A DNA stretch of 64,000 bases from Planctomycetota bacterium (GTDB lineage Bacteria; Planctomycetota; UBA1135; GCA-002686595). The translations under genes and the position numbers were made by a program. The stretch spans positions 62,001 through 126,000 of the forward strand of contig JACKHT010000001.1 in the NCBI GenBank assembly GCA_020638855.1, given 5' to 3'. How positions within the stretch are numbered: the stretch's first letter is position 1; the number at the start of each line of letters is the position of its first letter. Below are positions 44,213-52,391 of this stretch, in pieces. The notes beneath the pieces are model-generated. The model searched no databases. It was not told the origin of the DNA and saw only the letters and a program-made list of their open reading frames with translations.

Positions 44213-45694
44213 TCAAGCGGCCTTGCCGTTGCTGCTTGGGTGGGCACCATCGACGTGGGTAGGCAAGCGCTTGGGCTCGCGATCCATCAGCCGTCTTTGG
44301 ATTTCCACCGCCGCATCGGCGCGCTTCAGGAAGCTCGCCACGATCTTGGGGTCGAGGTGGTTGCCGGAAAGGTTTCCTAGGTGTTCGCGCACCGCCTCCA
44401 CTGACCAACTGAGCTTGTAGGGGCGCGGCGTGGTCAGGGCATCGTAGATATCCGCCAGCGCAACAATCCGGGCCGAAAGGGGGATCGCCTCGCCTTGGAG
44501 CCCCACGGGATAGCCTTGACCATCCCAACGCTCGTGATGGAAGTGGGCGATTTCCTGCCCCATCGAGACGAAAGCGAGATCGGCGTTCTCCTCCACCATT
44601 TCGCGCAGTAGGCGCGCGCCCCACTCGGGGTGGGTTTTCATCAAGGCCCACTCTTCAGGCGTCAAGCGCCCGCGCTTGAGCAGGACGGCGTCAGGAATCG
44701 CGACCTTGCCCAGGTCATGCAGCGGGGCGCAGCGGACCACATCTTTGATGAACGCATCGGTGATCTGATCGACATAGTGCCCGTCCTCGCGCAGTCCGCG
44801 AGCGATCAGTTCGGCGTATTGGCTGACCCGTTGCAGGTGCTGTCCCGTTTCGTTGTCGCGCATTTCGGCGACTTTGGCCATGGCCAGTAGGGTGCCCTGC
44901 TGGGCCCTTTCGCGTTCGCGACGGTGCAACTCGTTTTGGGTTGCGGACGCCAAGGGAGCCGCCACGAGGTACAGCGTGCGAATGTCACGGGGTCCCAAAC
45001 GCCCCGTTTCGTTGCTACGTACGTCTACGACCAACTCGCCTGCCACTCCGGCGCTGGTATCGAGCGGCACGCGCACCAGTTCCGCCCCCAAGTCCGGGCC
45101 AGCTTGCGCTCGGAACCGTTCGACCGGTGAGCGGGGGTCCCAAAGATCCACGGAAACGCCGCGCTCGGGCAGCAAGATCTGCAACGAGGCCGTGGCAAGC
45201 TCCGCCATGGCTTGCAGGGTGACGCACTCAAAGAGCCCGAGCGAAAGTTGGTAGAGGGCTTCCAAGGCTTGGGTGTGCAGCATCGGAGCGCTGGGATCCG
45301 ACTCCCAACCCGCGCGCAGCCGCAGCTGATTCTCACGGGCCGCCTCTTCTAGCTGTTGCGCAAGCGTGGCACGGGGTTCGCTCAGGTCAAACAACCCCCA
45401 AGCCAGACCGCCCTTGACCAGCTCCGTGCCCCTCGCCAGCGCTTCGGGTTGGCACAAGAGCAAGGCGCTCAGCCCCGGAGCATGAACCTCCAAACAGCGA
45501 TCCCAATCGTTCTGGTACCCCTCCAAGCAATCTGGATCGATCGCAAGGACCGAAAAGGAGCCTCCGCCGCGAACCAGCCGCATGGCCGCTTCGCTGTCCA
45601 GGCAACCCTGGGCAGGAATGCCGCATTCGCGAGCGGCCTCCAAGGCGAACTCGACGGAATCGGGCTGGGGATGAACGATGAGGATGCGGTCCAT
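44213..45694 (-). CDS. HD-GYP phosphodiesterase with degenerate receiver domain
   Basis: 493 aa from ATG 45694. Residues 1-115 look like a response-regulator receiver (ILIVHPQPDSVEF...LAIDPDC) but lack a clear acidic pocket. A GAF-like middle section follows, then an HD-GYP domain: NETGQHLQRVSQY, APLHDLGKVAIPD, HHERWDGQGYP and ALADIYDALTTPRPYK. HD-GYP proteins hydrolyse cyclic di-GMP, which ties this gene to the c-di-GMP riboswitch at 20.3 kb. An in-frame ATG at 45718 is the alternative start. Confidence 0.9.
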   Translation of the reverse strand: MDRILIVHPQPDSVEFALEAARECGIPAQGCLDSEAAMRLVRGGGSFSVLAIDPDCLEGYQNDWDRCLEVHAPGLSALLLCQPEALARGTELVKGGLAWGLFDLSEPRATLAQQLEEAARENQLRLRAGWESDPSAPMLHTQALEALYQLSLGLFECVTLQAMAELATASLQILLPERGVSVDLWDPRSPVERFRAQAGPDLGAELVRVPLDTSAGVAGELVVDVRSNETGRLGPRDIRTLYLVAAPLASATQNELHRRERERAQQGTLLAMAKVAEMRDNETGQHLQRVSQYAELIARGLREDGHYVDQITDAFIKDVVRCAPLHDLGKVAIPDAVLLKRGRLTPEEWALMKTHPEWGARLLREMVEENADLAFVSMGQEIAHFHHERWDGQGYPVGLQGEAIPLSARIVALADIYDALTTPRPYKLSWSVEAVREHLGNLSGNHLDPKIVASFLKRADAAVEIQRRLMDREPKRLPTHVDGAHPSSNGKAA

Positions 45695-45879
45695 GGGGAA
45701 TCGGCCGGATGGGAGCATCGGCCACCCCCAAGCCCCAGCCTGAGCCGGATTGGCGGGTTATCCCTTGGACTCGCCTCAACTCGGCTGCGCGGGGACGGCG
45801 TGCCTCGTTTGAGGACGCAACGGACTGGCTTTCGTGTGGAAGGCCCCCTTAAGCCGCCGACGTAGGCTCCGAGCCGTGC

Positions 45880-47244
45880 TCAGTTGCGATACGACTGGAT
45901 CGGGGCAGGGATGCGTCCACCGCGCCGGTACAGGACATCACAATGGAAGCGGCCGGGATCTTGAACGATCGCCGTTCCCAAAAGGCCCCCCCACTCCACG
46001 GTTTCGCCCGGTCCCTTGCCCGGAACCGGAATGATGCGCACCGCCGTGGTCTTGTTGTTGACCATGCCGATTGCCATTTCATCGGCGAGGATCCCCATCA
46101 GGGTCGAAACGGGGGTGTCCCCGGGGACGGCCACCATGTCGAGCCCGACCGAGCAAACCGTGGTCATGGCTTCCAGTTTGGCCAACGACAGGGCGCCCAC
46201 TCGCACCGCGTCGATCATGCCTTCGTCTTCGGAAACCGGAATGAACGCACCCGAGAGACCGCCCACGCTCGACGACGCCATGGCGCCGCCCTTCTTGACG
46301 GCATCGGTCAACAGGGCCAAGGCCGCGGTGGTCCCCGGCGCGCCGGTTCGTTCGACGCCAATGCGCTCCAGGATGTCCGACACCGAATCGCCAATGGCCG
46401 GGGTCGGCGCCAAGGATATGTCGACGATGCCGAAGGTCGTCCCCAAGCGCCGTGCCGCCTCGCGTCCAAACAACTCGCCGACGCGGGTGATCTTGAAGGC
46501 CGTGCGCTTGATCACTTCGGACACCGCCAACAGGTCCGCTTCGGGCCCAAGTCGCTCGAGCGCGCTGCGCACCACGCCGGGGCCGCTGACCCCCACACTC
46601 AGCACCGTTTCGGGTTCCCCGATGCCAATGTGCGCGCCCGCCACGAACGGGTTGTCCTCGACCGGATTGGTGAAGCACACCAACTTGGCGCAGCCCAAGC
46701 CACCTTTGTCCGCCGTCAAGCGAGCCGTTTCCTTGATCACCTCGGCAAAACGTGCCGTGGCATCCATGTTGATGCCGGCCCGGGTCGTGCCCAGCGATAC
46801 CGACGAGCACACATGATCGGTCTGCGCCAACGCTTCGGGAATCGAGGCAAACAGCGCATCGTCCGCCCGGGTGAAGCCCTTGTGGACGTAGGCGCTGAAG
46901 CCCCCGATGAAATCCACGCCAACGGCCTTGGCCGCCGCATCGAGGGCGCGCGCCAGGGGCACGAGGTCATGGCTCCCACAAGCGGCCGCCACCAACGAAA
47001 TCGGGGTCACCGCGATGCGCTTGTTGACGATCGGCACGCCGTAGTCGGCTTCGATCGATTGGGCCACGGCCACCAAATTGCGCGCTTGGTGCACGACCTT
47101 GGCGTAGATCTTCTCGGCCGTGCTTTCCAAATCGGGGTCGGCGCAGTCCAGCAGGTTGATCCCCAGGGTCGTCGTGCGGATGTCGAGCGTTTCCAACTCG
47201 AGCATGCGCACGGTCTCGAGGATTTCGCGATCGGTGAAGACCAT
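45880..47244 (-). CDS. DUF711 / UPF0210 family protein in microcompartment operon
   Basis: 454 aa, full length for the family. Conserved segments: TVRMLELETLDIRTTTLGI, LLDCADPDL, YGVPIVNKRIAVTPISLV, GSHDLVPLA, GGFSAYVHKGFT and the C-terminal GGRIPAPIQS. Databases often call it PFL family because of fold similarity to pyruvate formate-lyase, but no glycyl-radical motif is present. Its activity is unknown. It is the last gene of the nine-gene operon, 9 bases after its usual partner, the ACT protein. No targeting peptide is evident; encapsulation is inferred from context. Confidence 0.92.
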   Translation of the reverse strand: MVFTDREILETVRMLELETLDIRTTTLGINLLDCADPDLESTAEKIYAKVVHQARNLVAVAQSIEADYGVPIVNKRIAVTPISLVAAACGSHDLVPLARALDAAAKAVGVDFIGGFSAYVHKGFTRADDALFASIPEALAQTDHVCSSVSLGTTRAGINMDATARFAEVIKETARLTADKGGLGCAKLVCFTNPVEDNPFVAGAHIGIGEPETVLSVGVSGPGVVRSALERLGPEADLLAVSEVIKRTAFKITRVGELFGREAARRLGTTFGIVDISLAPTPAIGDSVSDILERIGVERTGAPGTTAALALLTDAVKKGGAMASSSVGGLSGAFIPVSEDEGMIDAVRVGALSLAKLEAMTTVCSVGLDMVAVPGDTPVSTLMGILADEMAIGMVNNKTTAVRIIPVPGKGPGETVEWGGLLGTAIVQDPGRFHCDVLYRRGGRIPAPIQSYRN

Positions 47245-47253
47245 AGCAGTGGG

Positions 47254-47763
47254 TTAGACGCGGTGCATGAAACGGAAGACCCCTTCATGCATGGTCCGCA
47301 CGGTGTAATCGTCTTTGCCGCCCAAGCAATCCAAACGTTGTTTGAGCCCCGCAAAGTCGGTCTCGCCGCGCAATTCGACGGTCAACACGAGGTGGAAGAA
47401 GGCTTCCACCGTGCGCTGGCTGATGTCCACCACCGAAGCGCCCGCCTCGCCCAGAGCCACCGTGATCTCGGCCAGGATGCCCGGACGGTTGCGTCCGACG
47501 GCGGTGACGATCACGCCCGTACCGGCGGCGCCTTCGCGATCCGGCTCGGGCATTTTGGAAAGCAATCCACTGGCCCGCGGGGCGTCCGGACCCCGGTCGG
47601 GGCTCGGCTCCTGGTAGGGCGCACCCCCTACGCTTTGGATCGCAATGCCTGCGGCCTGCGCCGCATGTGCGGCTTGCGGGGTCACGATCGTCTGGTCGTC
47701 GACCAGGATCGGACCCGAGCCGTGCCGACGCACGTCCTCAGCAGTGATGAATCGTTTGCCCAT
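47254..47763 (-). CDS. ACT-domain (UPF0237) protein with microcompartment-type N-terminal extension
   Basis: 169 aa against about 90 for ordinary UPF0237 proteins. Residues 81-169 are the ACT domain (VIVTAVGRNRPGILAEIT...ASVVDISQ...MHEGVFRFMHRV). Residues 1-46 (KRFITAEDVRRHG, then IVTPQAAHAAQAAGIAI) resemble the N-terminal segment of EutQ and related microcompartment proteins. A linker of about 35 residues joins the two. The ACT domain may sense a small ligand or scaffold the DUF711 protein encoded next. It lies 12 bases after the BMC-T gene. Confidence 0.85.
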   Translation of the reverse strand: MGKRFITAEDVRRHGSGPILVDDQTIVTPQAAHAAQAAGIAIQSVGGAPYQEPSPDRGPDAPRASGLLSKMPEPDREGAAGTGVIVTAVGRNRPGILAEITVALGEAGASVVDISQRTVEAFFHLVLTVELRGETDFAGLKQRLDCLGGKDDYTVRTMHEGVFRFMHRV

Positions 47764-47775
47764 GCGACGCGAGGA

Positions 47776-48372
47776 TTAGAGGAAAGGAACCAGGCCCGGA
47801 TGGGGGCTGGGTACGACGACCTGGCGCAGCAACTGCCCCGAGCGTTCGGCTTCCGCGCTGCCTGCGGCGATGGCGGCGCGCACGTCGCTGACCTCGCCGG
47901 TCAAGGAAACGTAGCTCTTGCCGCCCAAACCGTTGGCAATGCGCAGCTCGAGCAAGTCCACGTTGGCGCGCTTGAGCGCGGAGTCTGCGGCCAAGATGGC
48001 GCTCGCGACGTTGGCGGTTTCGAGCACTCCCAACGCATCGATGGTGCCTTGGATTTGGCCCTGGGTGCGGCGCAAGGCAGTTTCGACTTGCGGATGCACC
48101 TGGGGGATGAGCAGTTGGTCGAGCAGGTCGCCTGCGGCTTCCTCACCACCCCGCTGCAGTGCCGAGCGTAGGTCTTCGATCGAACCCGTAAACAGCATCA
48201 CGTACTTGCCGGGTTGGACCGAAGTGGCAAACAGGAGCTCGATGTCTGCTTCCCAGAGGATTCCGCTCGCGACCTCCATGCCACGAGCGATCGAAGCAAC
48301 TTCCAAGAGAGCGATTGCGGGACCCATGACAAGGCCTTCGCGCAGCATCGGATTGTGGTCAGAGTGTTTCAT
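47776..48372 (-). CDS. BMC-T shell protein (tandem BMC domains)
   Basis: 198 aa with two BMC domains: residues about 18-95 (AIALLEVASIARGMEVASGI...LFTGSIEDLRSALQRG) and about 111-190 (ALGVLETANVASAILAADSA...SLTGEVSDVRAAIAAG). Such proteins form pseudo-hexameric trimers in the shell facets, often with larger or gated pores. There are no cysteines, so the 4Fe-4S cluster of PduT-type trimers is excluded. The start overlaps the upstream BMC-P stop by four bases (ATGA). Confidence 0.93.
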   Translation of the reverse strand: MKHSDHNPMLREGLVMGPAIALLEVASIARGMEVASGILWEADIELLFATSVQPGKYVMLFTGSIEDLRSALQRGGEEAAGDLLDQLLIPQVHPQVETALRRTQGQIQGTIDALGVLETANVASAILAADSALKRANVDLLELRIANGLGGKSYVSLTGEVSDVRAAIAAGSAEAERSGQLLRQVVVPSPHPGLVPFL

Positions 48373-48680
48373 GAATTGCCGTCCTGATCCTCATGGGGTC
48401 CGTAGCTGGACCCCGATAGTTCCATGCGGTCGATGATCGCGCAAACCGCCGTTTGAAAGCCGATGTCGTGGCCCTTGCCGATGACGTGCCGGGCGGCGCG
48501 GCCGAAAACCACCAGCACCCGTTCGCCGATCCCAGCTCCCATCGGGTCGGCGGCGACGATCGTCTCCGCAGTTCCCTTACCCAGGGCGTCCATGGGTTGG
48601 ACCACCAAGAAGCGTAGGCCCTCGAGCGACGGATCTTTGTGGGTCGCCCAAACGTTGCCGATCACGGTGGCCACTAGCAT
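48369..48680 (-). CDS. BMC-P (EutN/CcmL) vertex protein 1
   Basis: 103 aa. The EutN/CcmL fold forms pentamers that close the shell vertices. Recognisable by VIGNVWATHKDPSLEGLRFLVVQP, VAADPMGAGIGERVLVVFGRAAR and the C-terminal VCAIIDRMEL. It overlaps both neighbours. A second paralogue is encoded just upstream. Confidence 0.94.
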   Translation of the reverse strand: MLVATVIGNVWATHKDPSLEGLRFLVVQPMDALGKGTAETIVAADPMGAGIGERVLVVFGRAARHVIGKGHDIGFQTAVCAIIDRMELSGSSYGPHEDQDGNS

Positions 48681-49006
48681 GCTTCGTCCTCCCCATCCTG
48701 CCAGGAACTGGGAGCACCGGGTACTTCGAGCTCATCCACCAATCCCACGATCGCGGCCTCTAGGGCATAGTCGCCGTCGCCGCCCCAAGAAGCGACGCGC
48801 GCCGCCTTGCCAAAGGCCACCAGCACCCTTTGCCCCACGCGCGCACCCAAAGGATCCGCCGCCACGACCGGTTTGACCATCGGAGCGCTTGGATCGGGGG
48901 AGCCGTGGGCCGCCGGGAGCGGATCGATCACCAAGAGGCGTTTGCCCTCCAAGTCCGCGACCTTGTGGGTGGCCCAAACCTGTCCGATGACGCGTCCGAC
49001 AAACAT
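48674..49006 (-). CDS. BMC-P (EutN/CcmL) vertex protein 2
   Basis: 110 aa, paralogue of the next gene, with VIGQVWATHKVADLEGKRLLVIDP, VAADPLGARVGQRVLVAFGKAAR and AIVGLVDELEV. A short insertion (AAHGSPDPSAPMVK) lengthens the loop after the second strand. The start shares one base with the stop of the unknown 215-residue protein. Confidence 0.94.
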   Translation of the reverse strand: MFVGRVIGQVWATHKVADLEGKRLLVIDPLPAAHGSPDPSAPMVKPVVAADPLGARVGQRVLVAFGKAARVASWGGDGDYALEAAIVGLVDELEVPGAPSSWQDGEDEAC

Positions 49007-49653
49007 CAGCGGGTCCCCTCCGCCTTGCGCCCGGTGAGCCCCGCCATGGTGCGCCGTACCGCTTCCACAGCGGCATCGATCTCGGCGTCGCTTCCCGCGA
49101 GCCGCAAACGCCCCACGGCACCATCGCTACCCAGGCCGATGATGCGGATGGGCGAAGTCTTCTCGGCTACGTTGGCTGCGTGCAGGATGTGCACGGCGGG
49201 CGTGACTTCGAGGGTGTAGAGCGTGTCGTCGGCCAGCAACAACATGCCTGCCCGGGTGCGGTTGATCAGCGTGGCGTGGTGCGAGGTCACCTTGCGGATG
49301 ATCTCGTCGATCAGCACCGTAGGTTTGATCTGGTCCTCCGCCCGGCATCCGATCTCCGCGAGGATCGCAGCGCAGGCTTGGACCACTTGGCCCTGGTCGG
49401 GGCCGTGCACCTCGAGGGTGCCATAGTGCCGCTCGGTGATCAGTGCGCCCGGAGTCACATCGCAGGACTTGAGCGCCACGTCCATCAGGCGGTTGACCAC
49501 CATTCCCGGCTGGACTTCGATCCAACAGGAACTCTCCCCGGGCACGGGAAAGAACCCGTCCGAGTTGGTCGCGATGGTCGCGGCGACCTGGGGCTGGAGC
49601 TGGTCCAAGTGGACCACACCACGCAGGTCAATGACTGTTTTGGAGGACGCCAT
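49006..49653 (-). CDS. Unrecognised protein in microcompartment operon, possibly a divergent shell protein
   Basis: 215 aa, no signal peptide. I do not recognise it by name. Two parts look like pieces of BMC folds: residues about 55-102 (DVALKSCDVTPGALITERHYG, then a helix QVVQACAAILAEIG) and the C-terminus (GRLRLAGSDAEIDAAVEAV). That would make it a very divergent or permuted tandem shell protein; this is inference. Alternatively it is a cargo or assembly factor. It lies in the middle of the operon between a BMC-H and a BMC-P gene. Confidence 0.6.
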   Translation of the reverse strand: MASSKTVIDLRGVVHLDQLQPQVAATIATNSDGFFPVPGESSCWIEVQPGMVVNRLMDVALKSCDVTPGALITERHYGTLEVHGPDQGQVVQACAAILAEIGCRAEDQIKPTVLIDEIIRKVTSHHATLINRTRAGMLLLADDTLYTLEVTPAVHILHAANVAEKTSPIRIIGLGSDGAVGRLRLAGSDAEIDAAVEAVRRTMAGLTGRKAEGTR

Positions 49654-49706
49654 GGGGGCTGTTCCGACGACTCGCTAGCCTGCGGCTAGGCCAAGTCGAG
49701 CAGGAG

Positions 49707-49997
49707 TCACTCCGCCGCCGTCGGCAGGTAGCCTTCCAAGTCGTCGGCGGGACGGGCGATCACGTGCGCGCTGATCAACTCCCCCACGCGGCGCGCGCCA
49801 GCCTGGCCGGCTTCGACGGCGGCTTTCACCGCGCCGACTTCCCCGCGCACCATGACGGTCACGAGGCCCGCACCGCTCAGTTCGCGCTGCACCAAGGTCA
49901 CCTTGGCCGCTTTGACCATCGCGTCGGCGGCTTCCACCGCACCGACCAGTCCGCGGGTTTCGATCATGCCCAGGGCTACTTCCGATTCGTTCTTCAT
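49707..49997 (-). CDS. BMC-H shell protein 2
   Basis: 96 aa with a single BMC domain (VALGMIETRGLVGAVEAADAM, VMVRGEVGAVKAAVEAG, ARRVGELISAHVIARP). It forms the hexamers that tile shell facets. Closely related to the first gene of the operon. It follows the aldehyde dehydrogenase gene by 40 bases. Confidence 0.96.
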   Translation of the reverse strand: MKNESEVALGMIETRGLVGAVEAADAMVKAAKVTLVQRELSGAGLVTVMVRGEVGAVKAAVEAGQAGARRVGELISAHVIARPADDLEGYLPTAAE

Positions 49998-50037
49998 GTT
50001 GCGTTCCTTCCTTGGTTAGGAATGGGTTGGTTGCGAT

Positions 50038-51819
50038 TCAGGCGCGGCATGCGCCCGTGGTCTTGTCCGAGTGTGGGCACCCTTGGCAGGGCCCCATGGG
50101 GCAGCCCGCCCCGGCGTGTTCGAGGATGCCTTGGATTTCGGCGGGTGTGAGGCTGGCGCCGCGTTCGGGCAGCCGGGTCGAAGTGGGCGTAGGGGCCGGC
50201 TGCGCCGGGGGTGCGGGCCGCGGGGTCGCGATCGCTTGGCTGGGGCGTGAGAAGGTCGGCGCGGGGGCGCTCGGCGGCGCTGGCTTGGGGGTCAGCGTGA
50301 CCTTGGGAATCGCAATCGGCGCGGGTTGGCGCACCGGCTGGCTGGCGGGCTCGATCGATCCCGAAGCCAATGCCAGACCCGGATCCCCGCGCAGGCCGCT
50401 GCCGCGCGGTGCGGCTTCCCCGGTCATGGCCGCTGCGCGCTCGTGGAAGCGACGTTCGATTGCTTTCCAATCGGCGCGGGGTGCGGCGGCGCGCTTGATG
50501 TGGATCAGGTGCTTCGCCGTGATGTTGTCCGAAGTGATGTTGCCCGCCTGGGGACCACAACCCAAGCTGAACGAGGGCATCAAATGGGTGCTGAACCCGG
50601 TCGCGCCTTGCGAAGAAGGACCATTGACCACAATCCGGCTGGCGGGTTTCTCCAGGAAAAAGGCCTCCAACACCGCATCGTCTTGGGCGTGGATGGACAG
50701 CGTGTGGCCCAGCCCGCCCAAGTGCAGCATGGCGGTGGCTACCTGGCAGCCCTCTTGCCAGCCTTGGACTTTGTGCACCGAGAGAAGCGGGCACAGGATC
50801 TCGATCGACAGCGGATGCTCGGGACCGACGCCGTTCTGAGGAGCTAGCAGAACCGTCGTCGAACGCCGAACATGGAAACCCGCCATTTCAGCGACCTTCC
50901 AGGGATCCTGCCCCACGACCTTGGCGTTCATGTGGCCGTTTTGGTTGCACAGGACCTCCAACATCCGAACTTCCTCCGGAGTGCAAAGGTGCGCGCCCCG
51001 CTCGCGCAGGGCGGCCAGCAAGCGGTCGTACACCGGTGCATCGACCACCAGTCCTTGCTCGGAACAGCAAAGCGTGCCGTTGTCGAAGCTTTGCGAAGTG
51101 ACCAAATCTTCGGCCACTTGACGGATGTTGGCGCTGCGATCGACGTACGCCGGCACGTTCCCTGGCCCAACCCCGTAGGCAGGTTTGCCCGAGCTGTAGG
51201 CGGCGCGCACCAGTCCCGATCCGCCCGTAGCCAAGATCACCGACACGTCGCGGTGTTTCATCAACGCTCCGGTGGATTCCAGCGTGGGCATTTCCAGGCA
51301 GGTCACCAGATCCGGCGGACCTCCGGCGCGCGCGATGGCCCTGCGCATCACTTCGGCGGCCTCCAGGATGCAGCGTCTGGCGCTCGGATGCGGGCTCAGC
51401 ACCATCGCATTGCGCCCTTTGACCGCGATGATGCCTTTGAACAACGCCGAGGACGTGGGGTTGGTGCTCGGGATGATGCCCGCCACCACGCCGACGGGCG
51501 CCGCGACTTCGGTGATGCCGGTGGCCGGATCACTCGATAACAAACCCACGGTACGTTCGTTCTTGATCGACTCCCAAGTACCCTCGCTGCCCAAGAGGTT
51601 CTTGAGGATCTTGTAGTGCACGCGCCCCATCCCCGTTTCCTGCACGGCCAAACGCGCCAAATCATGGGCGGCTCGCGCCCCCGCTTCGGCCATGGCGGCA
51701 CACAAACGGTCGACGTCGGCCTGGCTGTAGTGGGCTACCGCCTTGACCGCCGCCTTGGCACGGGCCACTAGGTCGCGCACTTCTTGGAGCGCGCGGAGAT
51801 CGGGATCGAAACCCTTCAC
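50038..51819 (-). CDS. CoA-acylating aldehyde dehydrogenase, microcompartment-targeted
   Basis: 593 aa. Residues 1-445 are a PduP/EutE/AdhE-type dehydrogenase: GIIPSTNPTSSALFK, ATGGSGLVRAAYSSGKP, GVGPGNVPAYVD and the active-site segment FDNGTLCCSEQG with catalytic Cys251. It converts an aldehyde with CoA and NAD+ to acyl-CoA. Residues about 465-556 are a Pro/Ala-rich linker. Residues 557-570 (LTPAEIQGILEHAG) form an amphipathic helix like an encapsulation peptide. The tail then holds Cys573, 578, 581 and 591, a possible metal or Fe-S site. The substrate aldehyde is unknown. Confidence 0.93.
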   Translation of the reverse strand: MKGFDPDLRALQEVRDLVARAKAAVKAVAHYSQADVDRLCAAMAEAGARAAHDLARLAVQETGMGRVHYKILKNLLGSEGTWESIKNERTVGLLSSDPATGITEVAAPVGVVAGIIPSTNPTSSALFKGIIAVKGRNAMVLSPHPSARRCILEAAEVMRRAIARAGGPPDLVTCLEMPTLESTGALMKHRDVSVILATGGSGLVRAAYSSGKPAYGVGPGNVPAYVDRSANIRQVAEDLVTSQSFDNGTLCCSEQGLVVDAPVYDRLLAALRERGAHLCTPEEVRMLEVLCNQNGHMNAKVVGQDPWKVAEMAGFHVRRSTTVLLAPQNGVGPEHPLSIEILCPLLSVHKVQGWQEGCQVATAMLHLGGLGHTLSIHAQDDAVLEAFFLEKPASRIVVNGPSSQGATGFSTHLMPSFSLGCGPQAGNITSDNITAKHLIHIKRAAAPRADWKAIERRFHERAAAMTGEAAPRGSGLRGDPGLALASGSIEPASQPVRQPAPIAIPKVTLTPKPAPPSAPAPTFSRPSQAIATPRPAPPAQPAPTPTSTRLPERGASLTPAEIQGILEHAGAGCPMGPCQGCPHSDKTTGACRA

Positions 51820-51832
51820 ACAGACCTAGGAC

Positions 51833-52129
51833 TCAGGACTTCTTGGGCACCGGACGCATGTCCGGCAGGATCTGGGACAACTGTTGGTGCGGACGCGGGA
51901 TCACGTGCACGCTCACCAGCTCACCTACGCGCCGGGCAGCCGCCGCACCGGCATCGGTAGCCGCCTTGACGGCACCGACTTCACCGCGCACGAAGAAGGT
52001 CACAAAGCCTCCGGTGACCTTTTCCTTGCTGAAGAGTTCGACCTTGGCGGCCTTGACCATGGCATCCGCAGCCTCGATGGATCCCACCAGGCCCTTGGTC
52101 TCCACCATTCCTAACGCGAGGGGTTTCAT
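51833..52129 (-). CDS. BMC-H shell protein 1, first gene of the operon
   Basis: 98 aa from ATG 52129, with AAGGAG about 10 bases upstream; the frame runs on to 52234 but that part is not BMC-like. Single BMC domain (ALGMVETKGLVGSIEAADAM, FFVRGEVGAVKAATDAG, RRVGELVSVHVIPRP). Leads the nine-gene operon, 13 bases ahead of the aldehyde dehydrogenase. Confidence 0.96.
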   Translation of the reverse strand: MKPLALGMVETKGLVGSIEAADAMVKAAKVELFSKEKVTGGFVTFFVRGEVGAVKAATDAGAAAARRVGELVSVHVIPRPHQQLSQILPDMRPVPKKS

Positions 52130-52240
52130 GCTCGTCGTGCTCCTTGCACCATTGGATCGGGTTGTGGCCCCGCACCCGCCCATGGCGGACGGGGCCGGGG
52201 CGGAGTGTACCCGCGCAGGCCCCCTGCTCGCCATCCCGAC

Positions 52241-52250
52241 TTGTCGACAA
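52241..52250. promoter_or_regulatory. Perfect 10-bp palindrome upstream of the microcompartment operon
   Basis: TTGTCGACAA lies about 110 bases ahead of the first BMC gene, in the divergent gap shared with the SGNH gene. It could be an operator half-site or chance. A TACACT box on the minus strand (52209-52204) is a weak -10 candidate; no matching -35 box is evident. Confidence 0.2.
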
Positions 52251-52391
52251 CCGTTCGAAGAATTCGGCTGGGGAAGGAAAGCGAACCTGGAACGGCCGAA
52301 TGGCCAAGCTCAGCGCCTGTTGGGGCCACCCGGCGTGCGTACCAGCGCCCCGGGCTTTGCTATCTACCACGCTGCCGCCTAGGCTGAGTCG

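Noticed and set aside
45880..47244. A glycyl-radical enzyme core, suggested by the PFL family name often given to DUF711
   Set aside because: No glycyl-radical motif (RVxGY type) near the C-terminus and no radical-SAM activase gene in the locus, so it is not a GRM-type microcompartment.
45943..48171. 742-codon plus-strand open frame
   Set aside because: It is the complement of DUF711, ACT and BMC-T genes, which have clear family matches; the long frame reflects GC-rich codon use.
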